DNA of 10,153 bases, taken from the NCBI GenBank assembly GCA_030628225.1, contig DAOVRJ010000075.1, positions 1 through 10,153 of the forward strand, written 5' to 3'. Origin of the DNA: Candidatus Zixiibacteriota bacterium. GTDB lineage: Bacteria > SM23-81. Below the pieces are notes generated by a model. The model worked only from the letters and a program-made list of their open reading frames with translations. It had not been told where the DNA came from and did no database searches. Positions 1 to 6,402 of this stretch are shown piece after piece. Within the stretch, counting starts at the first letter, position 1; each line of letters opens with the position of its first letter. A program made the translations under genes and the position numbers.

Positions 1-347
1 GCCCGGTACAGGGGCTCATATTCTGAACGATCCTCAGGGCCTTGACCTCGGGCTGGCAAGGAGATGTTGGCCTTCTCGGCCAGATACCTCACCGCGTCCA
101 GAAATCCCATCTTCTGATATTCCATGAGGAATTTGAAGACGTTGCCCCCCAATCCACAGCCAAAACAGTGAAAGATCTGTCGCTGAGGGCTCACTGAAAA
201 GGAGGGTTTTTTCTCCTGATGAAAGGGGCACAGTCCCACGTAGTTCTTGCCCTGTTTCTTCAGCGGTACGTATTCGGAGATGAGAGTAACGATGTCATTA
301 CTGGTCCTGATCTCATCAATAAGATCGTCGGATATTCGACCTGACAA
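1..347 (-). CDS. dnaG: DNA primase DnaG, N-terminal part (cut by window edge)
   Basis: DNA primase makes the short RNA primers that start Okazaki fragments and works with the replicative helicase at the fork. My translation from position 347 gives 115 residues and a partial codon, then the window ends. Seen: an N-terminal CHC2-type zinc-binding domain, with C40, H43, C61 and C64 in the contexts GLCPFHQEKKPSFSVSP and IFHCFGCGLGGNVFKF, both typical of DnaG. The TOPRIM catalytic domain and the helicase-binding C terminus would lie beyond position 1. The start is TTG at 345-347, giving MSGRISDDLIDEIR. It is chosen because AGGAG (354-358) lies 6 nt upstream and the homologous N terminus begins there; no ATG is available nearby. 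The gene starts 9 nt after the mutS2 stop, so it is cotranscribed and probably translationally coupled. The identity is very secure; the exact start is likely but unproven. Confidence 0.96.
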   Translation of the reverse strand, partial: MSGRISDDLIDEIRTSNDIVTLISEYVPLKKQGKNYVGLCPFHQEKKPSFSVSPQRQIFHCFGCGLGGNVFKFLMEYQKMGFLDAVRYLAEKANISLPARGQGPEDRSEYEPLYR

Positions 348-353
348 AATCTT

Positions 354-358
354 CTCCT
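354..358 (-). promoter_or_regulatory. Shine-Dalgarno site of dnaG (TTG start)
   Basis: AGGAG on the minus strand overlaps the last bases of the mutS2 TAG stop and sits 6 nt before a TTG codon. It decides the dnaG start, since no ATG lies near the conserved N terminus. The overlap with the mutS2 stop suggests that ribosomes finishing mutS2 can reinitiate on dnaG. Confidence 0.75.
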
Positions 359-2723
359 ATTCTAATTCCACCACCGTCACCCCATCTCCCCCTTCATTCC
401 ACGCCCCAAGCCGGTGGCTTTTCACTCCTGGAAAATCCTTCAGAAAATCACCGACCCGCTTACGCAGGGCCCCCGTACCCTTCCCGTGAATGATCAACAA
501 AGTACTCAGACCGGCGAGCATGGCCCGATCCAGAAACATCTCCAGGCGGGCGATGGCTTCGTCTGCCAGCAATCCCCGCAAATCTATCTGGTTGACGGCC
601 TGGTCAGCGAACACCTCACCGACATCGATGCCAACTGTCGATTTACTCTCCTTCTTCGCCGGCGTGGATGAGGGTCTCAGATCTGCTCCCTCCACCTCCA
701 CGGTGAGGTTCCCCACCCGCACCTTGTACCGCCCCCGGCTCCCAACCCTGGCCACTACCTCACCATCCGTCTGCAGTCCCTCCACCCAGACACCATCGCC
801 TATTTTCAGAGGACCGCGGCGAGGTTTGGACCGTGGTGCAATGGTCTTCAGCCGCTGCTTAATGCGAGCCACCTCGGTATCCAGAGCCCGATGGGTCTCT
901 TTGATGACCTCCTTGCTGGCCTGGGCTTTGCGGATCTGGGCGATGACCCGCTCCACCAAAGCGTTGGCCCCGGCCAAAACGGTCTGGGCATCGCGGTGAG
1001 CATCCTCCCGAATCCGTTTCTCCTCCTCCCCAACCCGTTCCAGCCTCTGGCTATAATCCTCAGTCAGTTGGCTTAAAATCCTCTCCCGTTCCTGGATCTC
1101 TGCATTTTTACGCTTGTAGAAACCCACCCGGCGGTTCAAATCCTCGATGAGCAGCGCCGTCTCCTGGCGCTCCTCCCCCAAAAGGCTGGTGGCCTTCTTC
1201 ACAACTGAGGGAAGCATCCCCAGCCGTTTGGCGATCTCCAGTGCGTAGCTGCTGCCCGGAACGCCAAGTAGAAAACGGTAGGTGGGTCGCAGTGTTTTAC
1301 GATCGAACTCCAGAGAGGCATTTTCGATTTCCGGATGGTCGTGGGCAAAGAGCTTGAGCACTCCAAAGTGGGTAGATGCGACGGTGCGCACCTTGCGGGA
1401 GGCCAGAACTTCCAGCACAGCCATGGCCAAAGCTGCTCCCTCATCCGGGTCGGTGCCCACCCCGATCTCATCCAAAAGAACTAAGCTATTCTGGTCAGCA
1501 TGCTCCAGGACTGTGACGATTTGGCGGAGATGGGAGGAAAAGGTGCTCAGGGATTGTTCGATGGATTGTTCGTCGCCGATGTCCGCGTAAATCTCCTGAA
1601 AGATGGGCAGCTCGCTGTCACCGTGAACCGGAATATGCAAACCCGCCTGAGTCATCAGGCTCAGAAGACCCAGGGTCTTCAGGACCACCGTCTTGCCGCC
1701 GGTATTGGGACCGGTGACCACCAGGGTGTTAAACCCCTCTCCCAGCTCTATATCCAGGGGGACCACCTGGCCATCTGCAGTTCCCAAAAGCATCAGAAGG
1801 GGATGGCGGGCCCCCTTTAGCTTTAGAATGCCCCGATCGTTCAGCTTGGGCTGGGCAGCATCCAGATCCAGAGAAAAGCGCGCCTTGGCATAGATCAAAT
1901 CCAACTGCTGCAGAACCAGGAGGTTAGCACTGATGACCGGCACATTATCAGCCACCAGCCGGGTCAAGCTTCTCAGGATCCTGAGGATCTCTCTTTTCTC
2001 CTCCAGCTCCAGCTCCCGCAAACGGTTTCCCATCTCGATGACCGAGACGGGCTCCACGAATAAAGTGGTGCCGCTGGCCGAGCGATCGTGGATGATCCCC
2101 GGAACCCTGTTGCGCTGATCTCCCCGCAGGGGAATGACATAACGACCGTCACGAAGGGTGATAATCCCCTCTTTTGTCTCCCCCCTCCCGGATACAGATG
2201 ACAAAAGGGATCGCAACTTGGTTAGTATACGATCCCTGGTCGTTCCGTTTTCTCTTCTGAGGCCCTGGAGTTTCTTGCTGGCGTCATCTTTCACCTGTCC
2301 CTTGGAATCGATCTTCTCGGCGATTTTCTTTCTCAAAGCCTCCAGCGGCTTTATTTGCTGGATCAAAATCTCCAGGTGGGGACATTCACCCCGGTGATCT
2401 CTGTTGAAAGCCAACAGCAGCTGACTGACCGATAAGATCTCCTCGATATCCAACAGCTCCGACGGCTCGAGCACGGCACCCTGATGGCCACACCTGGTCA
2501 GACCGGGACGAATGTCTTTGACTCGCCGGAGTGGAAAATCTCCTCCATTTTGAAAAAACCTTTTCAGTTCCGAGACCTGGGTCAAGGCGGTGAGAACCGT
2601 CTCCTGGTCTGTCAAAGGGGTCAATTCGGACGCACTCTCCCTGCCCAGTGGCGAAAGGGTCTTTTTCGCCACCAGCTCACGAATTTTATCAAACTCCAAA
2701 ACCTGCAGGGTATGCTGGTTCAT
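357..2723 (-). CDS. mutS2: Endonuclease MutS2 (Smr-domain MutS paralogue)
   Basis: MutS2 is a MutS-family ATPase that lacks the mismatch-recognition domain and has a C-terminal Smr nuclease domain. Family members are linked to suppression of recombination and, in Bacillus, to rescue of collided ribosomes. The 788-residue length is normal. Seen: an N terminus (TLQVLEFDKIRELVAKKT) that matches the family; core and clamp helices up to about 320; Walker A GPNTGGKT at 338-345; Walker B LVLLDEIGVGTDPDEG around 414-429; ASTHF at 449-453; a charged coiled-coil region at about 515-625; a KOW-like beta segment at about 638-683; and the Smr domain at 712-788 with IDLRG (713-717) and HGKGTG (746-751). 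ATPase and Smr motifs all look intact. The ATG start follows AGGGG by only 3 nt, and the gene begins 12 nt after the cvpA stop. Which of the proposed roles applies in this organism cannot be told from sequence. Confidence 0.97.
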   Translation of the reverse strand: MNQHTLQVLEFDKIRELVAKKTLSPLGRESASELTPLTDQETVLTALTQVSELKRFFQNGGDFPLRRVKDIRPGLTRCGHQGAVLEPSELLDIEEILSVSQLLLAFNRDHRGECPHLEILIQQIKPLEALRKKIAEKIDSKGQVKDDASKKLQGLRRENGTTRDRILTKLRSLLSSVSGRGETKEGIITLRDGRYVIPLRGDQRNRVPGIIHDRSASGTTLFVEPVSVIEMGNRLRELELEEKREILRILRSLTRLVADNVPVISANLLVLQQLDLIYAKARFSLDLDAAQPKLNDRGILKLKGARHPLLMLLGTADGQVVPLDIELGEGFNTLVVTGPNTGGKTVVLKTLGLLSLMTQAGLHIPVHGDSELPIFQEIYADIGDEQSIEQSLSTFSSHLRQIVTVLEHADQNSLVLLDEIGVGTDPDEGAALAMAVLEVLASRKVRTVASTHFGVLKLFAHDHPEIENASLEFDRKTLRPTYRFLLGVPGSSYALEIAKRLGMLPSVVKKATSLLGEERQETALLIEDLNRRVGFYKRKNAEIQERERILSQLTEDYSQRLERVGEEEKRIREDAHRDAQTVLAGANALVERVIAQIRKAQASKEVIKETHRALDTEVARIKQRLKTIAPRSKPRRGPLKIGDGVWVEGLQTDGEVVARVGSRGRYKVRVGNLTVEVEGADLRPSSTPAKKESKSTVGIDVGEVFADQAVNQIDLRGLLADEAIARLEMFLDRAMLAGLSTLLIIHGKGTGALRKRVGDFLKDFPGVKSHRLGAWNEGGDGVTVVELE

Positions 2724-2735
2724 CTTCCCCTGAGA

Positions 2736-3404
2736 TCACCGTCCCTCGGTGGATTTTTCATCCACCTCAGTTTGATTCTGGTGACCCTCCCCGTCTTTTT
2801 GGGCATCCTTGGCTTTTTGCAGCTGATCCACTAATTGAGATCCCTTCTCCAAAACTTGCTCTTTACCCCGGGCGAAGCCGCGCTCAACGGATTGGCCGAT
2901 CACCTCGCCGAGAGACCGCATCTGGGGAAAGGCTCCTTTGAGAAAATTATACACACCAGGAGCAAACACCCTCATTGTTGGAACTAACACAGAGGAATCC
3001 AGAGGCTTAGCGATGGTCTGAGGAAGAGAGAAAAGTCCCAGAAAAAGCAACAACAGGCTGATGAGCAAACCGCCCTTCAGTAGACCGATAACGCTTCCTC
3101 CCAAACGGTCCAGCAAGTGCAGAGGAGTTTGGCGCACGATCTTGAAGAGAAGGTTTCCTGCTGCTTTACATAGAAGGAAAACGAGGATAAATATGAGGAT
3201 AAAGCTAACGACAGTGGCAACTGAGGGGGGGAAATGAATGAGATCGACGATGGCTTCAGACCAGATCGGCGAACCTGCGATTCCCAGCACAAAGGCCAGC
3301 ACAAGCCCCACAAACCCCGTCACCTCACGAATAAAACCTCTTCGTAATCCGGCGACGAGGAAAAGGATCATGAACAGCCCCACTACAATATCAACCCAAT
3401 TCAT
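2736..3404 (-). CDS. cvpA: CvpA family inner-membrane protein
   Basis: This is a CvpA-family membrane protein, named after a gene needed for colicin V production in E. coli; its molecular role is poorly defined. Of 222 residues, the N-terminal part shows four hydrophobic segments at about 3-20, 27-45, 61-79 and 104-127. Family features include the opening NWVDIVVG, the RRGFIREVTG loop after segment 1 and the LDRLGGSVIGLLKG stretch (98-111) leading into segment 4. Residues from about 135 form a soluble tail that becomes strongly charged and low in complexity after about 180, which makes this protein longer than the usual CvpA of roughly 160-180 residues. The ATG has GGAAGAGG just upstream. It follows yqeY after 86 nt and precedes mutS2 by 12 nt. 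A cvpA-mutS2 pairing is common in other bacteria. Function here is unknown. Confidence 0.88.
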   Translation of the reverse strand: MNWVDIVVGLFMILFLVAGLRRGFIREVTGFVGLVLAFVLGIAGSPIWSEAIVDLIHFPPSVATVVSFILIFILVFLLCKAAGNLLFKIVRQTPLHLLDRLGGSVIGLLKGGLLISLLLLFLGLFSLPQTIAKPLDSSVLVPTMRVFAPGVYNFLKGAFPQMRSLGEVIGQSVERGFARGKEQVLEKGSQLVDQLQKAKDAQKDGEGHQNQTEVDEKSTEGR

Positions 3405-3490
3405 GCATCCTCTTCCGATTCCCGGTCGCAGAGATCAGATTTGGTGGCTCAGACATCAGCCAGCAGGCGAATATCCTTCGCTGTTGATAA

Positions 3491-3949
3491 TCAGAGGTTC
3501 TGTAGCTTCTCTTTTACCAGCTTGTTGACCAATCCACCCTCGACCCGGCCCCTCACCTGAGGCATAATCTGCTTCATCACAGTTCCCAGATCGACCAACC
3601 CACTCGCCCCTACTTCGCGCACCGTTTTATCGACGAGAACAGAAACCTCCTCTTCCGAAAGAGGTTGGGGCAAGTAACCCTGGACAATGTTCAGCTCTGC
3701 CAGCTCTTTCTCCACCAGGTCCTGCCGGTTGCCCTCTCGAAACTTTTCGATGGCCTCTTTTCTCATCTTAACGGCAGAGGAAAACACCGAGAGAATCTCA
3801 TCCTCGGTGAGCTTCCTCCTCCGCTGGATAGCCGCATTCTCAAGCTGAGCTCTAAGCAAGCGAATAACACCAAGACGTAGTTTGTCCCCGGCGCGAAGAG
3901 CATCTTTCATATCTTTGAATAGCTGCTCCAAAACTGGCCCGTTATGCAT
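3491..3949 (-). CDS. yqeY: GatB/YqeY domain protein
   Basis: This is a small soluble protein (152 residues) related to the tRNA-binding C-terminal domain of GatB, the amidotransferase subunit that corrects misacylated tRNA. Stand-alone YqeY proteins have no firmly established role, though tRNA binding is suspected. Seen: an N-terminal helical half with [17 protein letters not shown] (7-23) and the [13 protein letters not shown] helix; the [11 protein letters not shown] motif at 91-101, which is a family hallmark; and a C-terminal [20 protein letters not shown] (120-139) followed by VNKLVKEKL. Its ATG lies inside the end of rpsU, with an 8-nt overlap. No close Shine-Dalgarno sequence is visible; the nearest purine run is over 20 nt upstream. 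Translation is therefore probably coupled to rpsU. The rpsU-yqeY pairing is widespread in bacteria. Confidence 0.95.
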   Translation of the reverse strand: MHNGPVLEQLFKDMKDALRAGDKLRLGVIRLLRAQLENAAIQRRRKLTEDEILSVFSSAVKMRKEAIEKFREGNRQDLVEKELAELNIVQGYLPQPLSEEEVSVLVDKTVREVGASGLVDLGTVMKQIMPQVRGRVEGGLVNKLVKEKLQNL

Positions 3950-4136
3950 ATTTCAACGCGTTCTTTCTTGCCTTCCTCTTGGCAGCGGCTATTTTCTTCT
4001 TGCGACGCTCGCTGGGCTTCTCGAAGTGCTGGTGCTTTCTAATTTCCGAAAGAATACCAGCTTTCTCGCAAGCCTTATGGAACCTCCTCAGCGCTTTATC
4101 AAATGGCTCCTTTTCCCTTACCCGAATTCCCGCCAT
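3942..4136 (-). CDS. rpsU: 30S ribosomal protein bS21
   Basis: bS21 is a small basic protein of the 30S subunit that sits near the 3' end of 16S rRNA, close to the anti-Shine-Dalgarno region, and helps initiation on natural mRNAs. The 64-residue protein shows the family pattern: [20 protein letters not shown], then a middle segment, then a Lys/Arg-rich C terminus ([16 protein letters not shown]). The ATG start is preceded by GGAAGG close to the start and by a stronger AGGGGG slightly further up. It is the first gene of the second transcription unit, with its own promoter about 80 nt upstream and an AT-rich leader. It overlaps yqeY by 8 nt at its 3' end. In enteric bacteria rpsU heads the rpsU-dnaG-rpoD operon, and dnaG is present downstream here too. 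Confidence 0.97.
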   Translation of the reverse strand: MAGIRVREKEPFDKALRRFHKACEKAGILSEIRKHQHFEKPSERRKKKIAAAKRKARKNALKYA

Positions 4137-4217
4137 ACACCTTCCAACCCCCTTTCACAATTTACTCAATCATTTTTGATGTTTCACTCTTTATAAAGAT
4201 ATTATTGTAAACATATA
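4137..4217 (-). promoter_or_regulatory. AT-rich 5' leader of rpsU
   Basis: Between the predicted transcription start (near 4211) and the rpsU ATG lies a leader of roughly 75 nt, far richer in A/T than the coding DNA around it. It holds a 12-bp perfect palindrome (4188-4199, TCTTTATAAAGA on either strand) and ends in a purine-rich Shine-Dalgarno zone (AAAGGGGGTTGGAAGG). Ribosomal protein leaders often bind the encoded protein for feedback control. I see no known leader family here, so a regulatory role is only a possibility. Confidence 0.4.
4188..4199. repeat. 12-bp perfect palindrome in the rpsU leader
   Basis: TCTTTATAAAGA equals its own reverse complement. It lies downstream of the predicted start of transcription, so it could be a protein-binding site in DNA or part of a weak RNA fold. 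In AT-rich DNA it may also be chance. Confidence 0.4.
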
Positions 4218-4246
4218 AAAATAACATAGAAAAACGGCTATGTCAA
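4218..4246 (-). promoter_or_regulatory. Sigma-70-type promoter of the rpsU unit
   Basis: On the minus strand there is a perfect -35 TTGACA (4241-4246), a 17-bp spacer, and a -10 TATTTT (4218-4223) preceded by TGT (4224-4226), an extended -10. The elements sit in the 141-nt gap between rsmE and rpsU, where a promoter is expected. The match is as good as can be judged by eye. The hrcA promoter has the same hexamers, spacing and TGT. Confidence 0.85.
4224..4243. repeat. Inverted repeat inside the rpsU promoter (possible operator)
   Basis: The 6-bp arms ACATAG and CTATGT are perfect inverted copies separated by 8 nt. They overlap the end of the -35 and reach the base next to the -10. A repressor bound here would block RNA polymerase. 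The arms are short, so chance cannot be excluded, and no candidate regulator is encoded nearby. Confidence 0.35.
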
Positions 4247-4277
4247 GCAATTTCCCTCCACTGTCCGGACTAAAGCT

Positions 4278-5018
4278 CTATCCCAGCTCGCCCAGTTGAA
4301 ACAGAACCACTGCTGCCAGAATGATCCCGGCAGTTTCCGCTCGCAATCGCCTTGGTCCCAATGAGATTAAATAGACCCCCCGCTGCACGGCCTGGGAGAT
4401 CTCCGCAGATGAGAATCCTCCCTCGGGCCCCACCAACAACATCACATCCCGTGGTTCCTTGCCGGTCTGGAAAACCCGATCCAAGCTCCTGGCATCCTTG
4501 ACCACAGAGGCCATCAGAGCCAGATCTGTTCTTCCTACATCCTGAAGAACCTGCTCAAAACTCACCGGGGCCTCCACCCGCGGCAGATAGGATCGCCGGG
4601 ATTGCTTCATGGCGCTGATGGCGATCTTCTGCCACCGCTCCTGCTTTTTCGCCGCAGAGAGCTTATCTGGAGAAACCACAGTGTGCTCAGTGATCATAGG
4701 CATGAAACGATGCACTCCCAGCTCGGTGCCCTTTTGAATTACCATGTTCATCTTGCTGCCCTTGATAATGGCTTGTGCCAGAACCACCCGTGAGACGGGC
4801 TCCCGGCTCTTGCGACGGAGATGAACCACCCTGCCCAGGGAGCTCTCCGGACTCACCCGCTCCAGAACCACGGTGAACTCGTTCCCCTGTCCATCAACGG
4901 CATTAATTACATCTCCCACCGTTTTTCGACAGACAGCACACAGGTGCCTGGCCTCATCGCCTCGGAACAGGACGCTCTCGCCGTTTACATCCTGGGGAAG
5001 AACGTAGTAATTCGTCAT
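4278..5018 (-). CDS. rsmE: 16S rRNA (uracil-1498-N3)-methyltransferase RsmE
   Basis: RsmE uses S-adenosylmethionine to methylate N3 of U1498 in helix 44 of 16S rRNA, near the decoding centre. The 246-residue length is normal. Seen: an N-terminal PUA-like domain (about 1-70), then the SPOUT knot methyltransferase domain with KGSKMNMVIQKGTELGVHRF (87-106), AMKQSRRSYLPRV (136-148), the cofactor-loop motif LLVGPEGGFSSAEI (195-207... onward) and LGPRRLRAETA (220-230). The ATG at 5016-5018 is the only start after the in-frame upstream stop. Its Shine-Dalgarno context is poor: GGAG lies about 18 nt away, while a three-codon ORF ends on this ATG. It follows dnaJ by 78 nt and is probably the last gene of the heat-shock operon. 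In many bacteria prmA lies between dnaJ and rsmE; it is absent here. Confidence 0.95.
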   Translation of the reverse strand: MTNYYVLPQDVNGESVLFRGDEARHLCAVCRKTVGDVINAVDGQGNEFTVVLERVSPESSLGRVVHLRRKSREPVSRVVLAQAIIKGSKMNMVIQKGTELGVHRFMPMITEHTVVSPDKLSAAKKQERWQKIAISAMKQSRRSYLPRVEAPVSFEQVLQDVGRTDLALMASVVKDARSLDRVFQTGKEPRDVMLLVGPEGGFSSAEISQAVQRGVYLISLGPRRLRAETAGIILAAVVLFQLGELG

Positions 5019-5026
5019 GGCATCAT
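5015..5026 (-). other. Three-codon ORF overlapping the rsmE start
   Basis: ATG ATG CCA TGA (5026 down to 5015) has GGAG (5037-5040) 10 nt upstream, a better ribosome-binding spacing than the rsmE ATG has. Its TGA overlaps the rsmE ATG as ATGA. It may let ribosomes load and reinitiate on rsmE. It encodes no meaningful protein, and it may be fortuitous. Confidence 0.3.
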
Positions 5027-5096
5027 ATCCGCGGAACTCCGGTCACCTCACACCTAACCTTACTTCTGGTCTGGATCCAGCCTGCGGCGTTCATTC

Positions 5097-6251
5097 TCAC
5101 ATACCCAGAGCATCTTTTACCTTACCCCAGAAGTTTTTTCCGGGTTTGGGAGGTTGAGTGCCCTCTACTTTAGCCAGCTCGGCGAAAATCCTCTTCGCCT
5201 CCTGGCTCAATTTCGCGGGCGTCCAGACAACGATCTTAATCAGCTCATCCCCAGAACCATAGGCCCGAAGATGGGGGATGCCCTTTCCCTTCAACCTGAA
5301 TACCTTGCCCGACTGGGTCCCCGGCGGAATCCGGATTTTCGCCAGACCATCCAGAGTTGGCACTTCGATCTCGTCGCCCAGGGCAGCCTGGCTGAAACTT
5401 ATGGGCATTTCGCAGATGATATCGTCATCCTGCCGGATGAAATACTCGTCCTCTTTCTCCACAATAAAAACGATAACGTCGCCCGGGTGACCCCCTCTTG
5501 GTCCCGCATTTCCCTTACCCCTTAAGGGAATGTAGTTTCCATCCATGACCCCGGCGGGGATCTTGACCGAGATGGTGCTGGCAGCGCGCAGGCGACCCTC
5601 CCCACCACATCTGGGACACGTACGGGTAATGACCTGGCCCGAGCCGTCACAAACGTTGCAGGTGATCACGTGGACGAACTGACCGAAGAAGGATCGGCTC
5701 ACCTGCCGGATCTCTCCGGTGCCTCGACAGGCCGAGCAGATCTTTGATGAAGTTCCTCTGGCGGCTCCAGTGCCACCACAATCGCCGCAGGTCGCCAGGC
5801 GATTGATGCGCAGTTTCTTCTCCACCCCCTTGGCGATCTCGGCAAAAGTCAGCTTTAACTTCACCTGCAGATCGGCACCCCGTTGGGAATTCGCTCGCCG
5901 GCGAGCCGCTCTGGTTCCGAAGATATCTCCGAAGATGCCGCCGCCGAACAGATTGCCCAGAATGTCCTCGAAATCGCTGTAGTGCGTGAAGTCCGACCAC
6001 TGAAAACCGCCTCCACCAAAAGATCCCTTGAGGCCGGCGTGCCCGAACTGATCATAGGTTGACTTCTTCTGGGGATCGCTGAGCACCTCGTAGGCCTCGG
6101 CAGCCTCCTTGAACTGCTCCTCCGCTTTCTTATCGCCCGGATTCCGGTCCGGGTGATACTTCATGGCCAGCTTCCGATAGGCCCGTTTGATTTCCTCGGG
6201 AGAAGCGTTGCGATCAATCCCTAAAGTTTCGTAGTACTCCTTTTGGACCAT
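5097..6251 (-). CDS. dnaJ: Chaperone protein DnaJ (Hsp40, type I)
   Basis: DnaJ delivers unfolded proteins to DnaK and stimulates its ATPase. The 384-residue protein has the full type I layout: J domain (about 5-70) with the essential HPD at 33-35; a fairly short Gly/Phe region (about 72-113); a zinc-finger domain with four CxxCxGxG repeats (CGDCGGTG from C155, CSACRGTG from C172, CNVCDGSG from C198, CPRCGGEG from C212); then C-terminal substrate-binding domains (about 224-365). All eight cysteines are present. The ATG start gives MVQKEYYETLGIDRNAS, the normal N terminus. Its Shine-Dalgarno is weak (AGAGAGAA just upstream). The gene lies 151 nt after dnaK, the longest gap inside the operon, and that gap holds a hairpin (6340-6378). 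The hairpin may lower dnaJ expression relative to dnaK. Confidence 0.98.
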   Translation of the reverse strand: MVQKEYYETLGIDRNASPEEIKRAYRKLAMKYHPDRNPGDKKAEEQFKEAAEAYEVLSDPQKKSTYDQFGHAGLKGSFGGGGFQWSDFTHYSDFEDILGNLFGGGIFGDIFGTRAARRRANSQRGADLQVKLKLTFAEIAKGVEKKLRINRLATCGDCGGTGAARGTSSKICSACRGTGEIRQVSRSFFGQFVHVITCNVCDGSGQVITRTCPRCGGEGRLRAASTISVKIPAGVMDGNYIPLRGKGNAGPRGGHPGDVIVFIVEKEDEYFIRQDDDIICEMPISFSQAALGDEIEVPTLDGLAKIRIPPGTQSGKVFRLKGKGIPHLRAYGSGDELIKIVVWTPAKLSQEAKRIFAELAKVEGTQPPKPGKNFWGKVKDALGM

Positions 6252-6339
6252 AGTTCTCTCTAAATCACCCTGCTATGCAGAATCACAGAATTTCCTTCTC
6301 TGCGCTCCTGTGCAGTCGGCACTCCTTCATCAATAATAA

Positions 6340-6378
6340 GGGCCGAGAAAACCCCGCGGGACCCATCTCTCTCAGCCC
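6340..6378 (-). terminator. Hairpin between dnaK and dnaJ (possible partial terminator or processing site)
   Basis: On the minus strand GGGCTGAGA (6370-6378) can pair over nine positions with TCTCGGCCC (6340-6348), with one G-U pair. The loop contains a small CCC-GCG-GGG hairpin. It is followed by TTATTATTG, which is T-rich but not the unbroken T run of a strong intrinsic terminator. It may attenuate readthrough into dnaJ or protect the 3' end of an hrcA-grpE-dnaK message. Existence of the pairing is seen; the role is inference. Confidence 0.45.
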
Positions 6379-6402
6379 TAACAAATCCTCTCTCTCAAGG
6401 TG

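Noticed and set aside
3467-3481. Small hairpin GCGAA-GGATA-TTCGC between yqeY and cvpA.
   Set aside because: Only five base pairs and no T run; short hairpins like this arise by chance in an 86-nt gap.
5070-5082. Palindrome CTGGATCCAG between dnaJ and rsmE.
   Set aside because: It has no loop and no T tract, and no known regulator site matches. Likely chance.
6293-6340. A 15-codon minus-strand ORF (ATGAAGGAG...) in the dnaK-dnaJ gap.
   Set aside because: No Shine-Dalgarno at its start, no recognisable peptide, and such frames are expected by chance.
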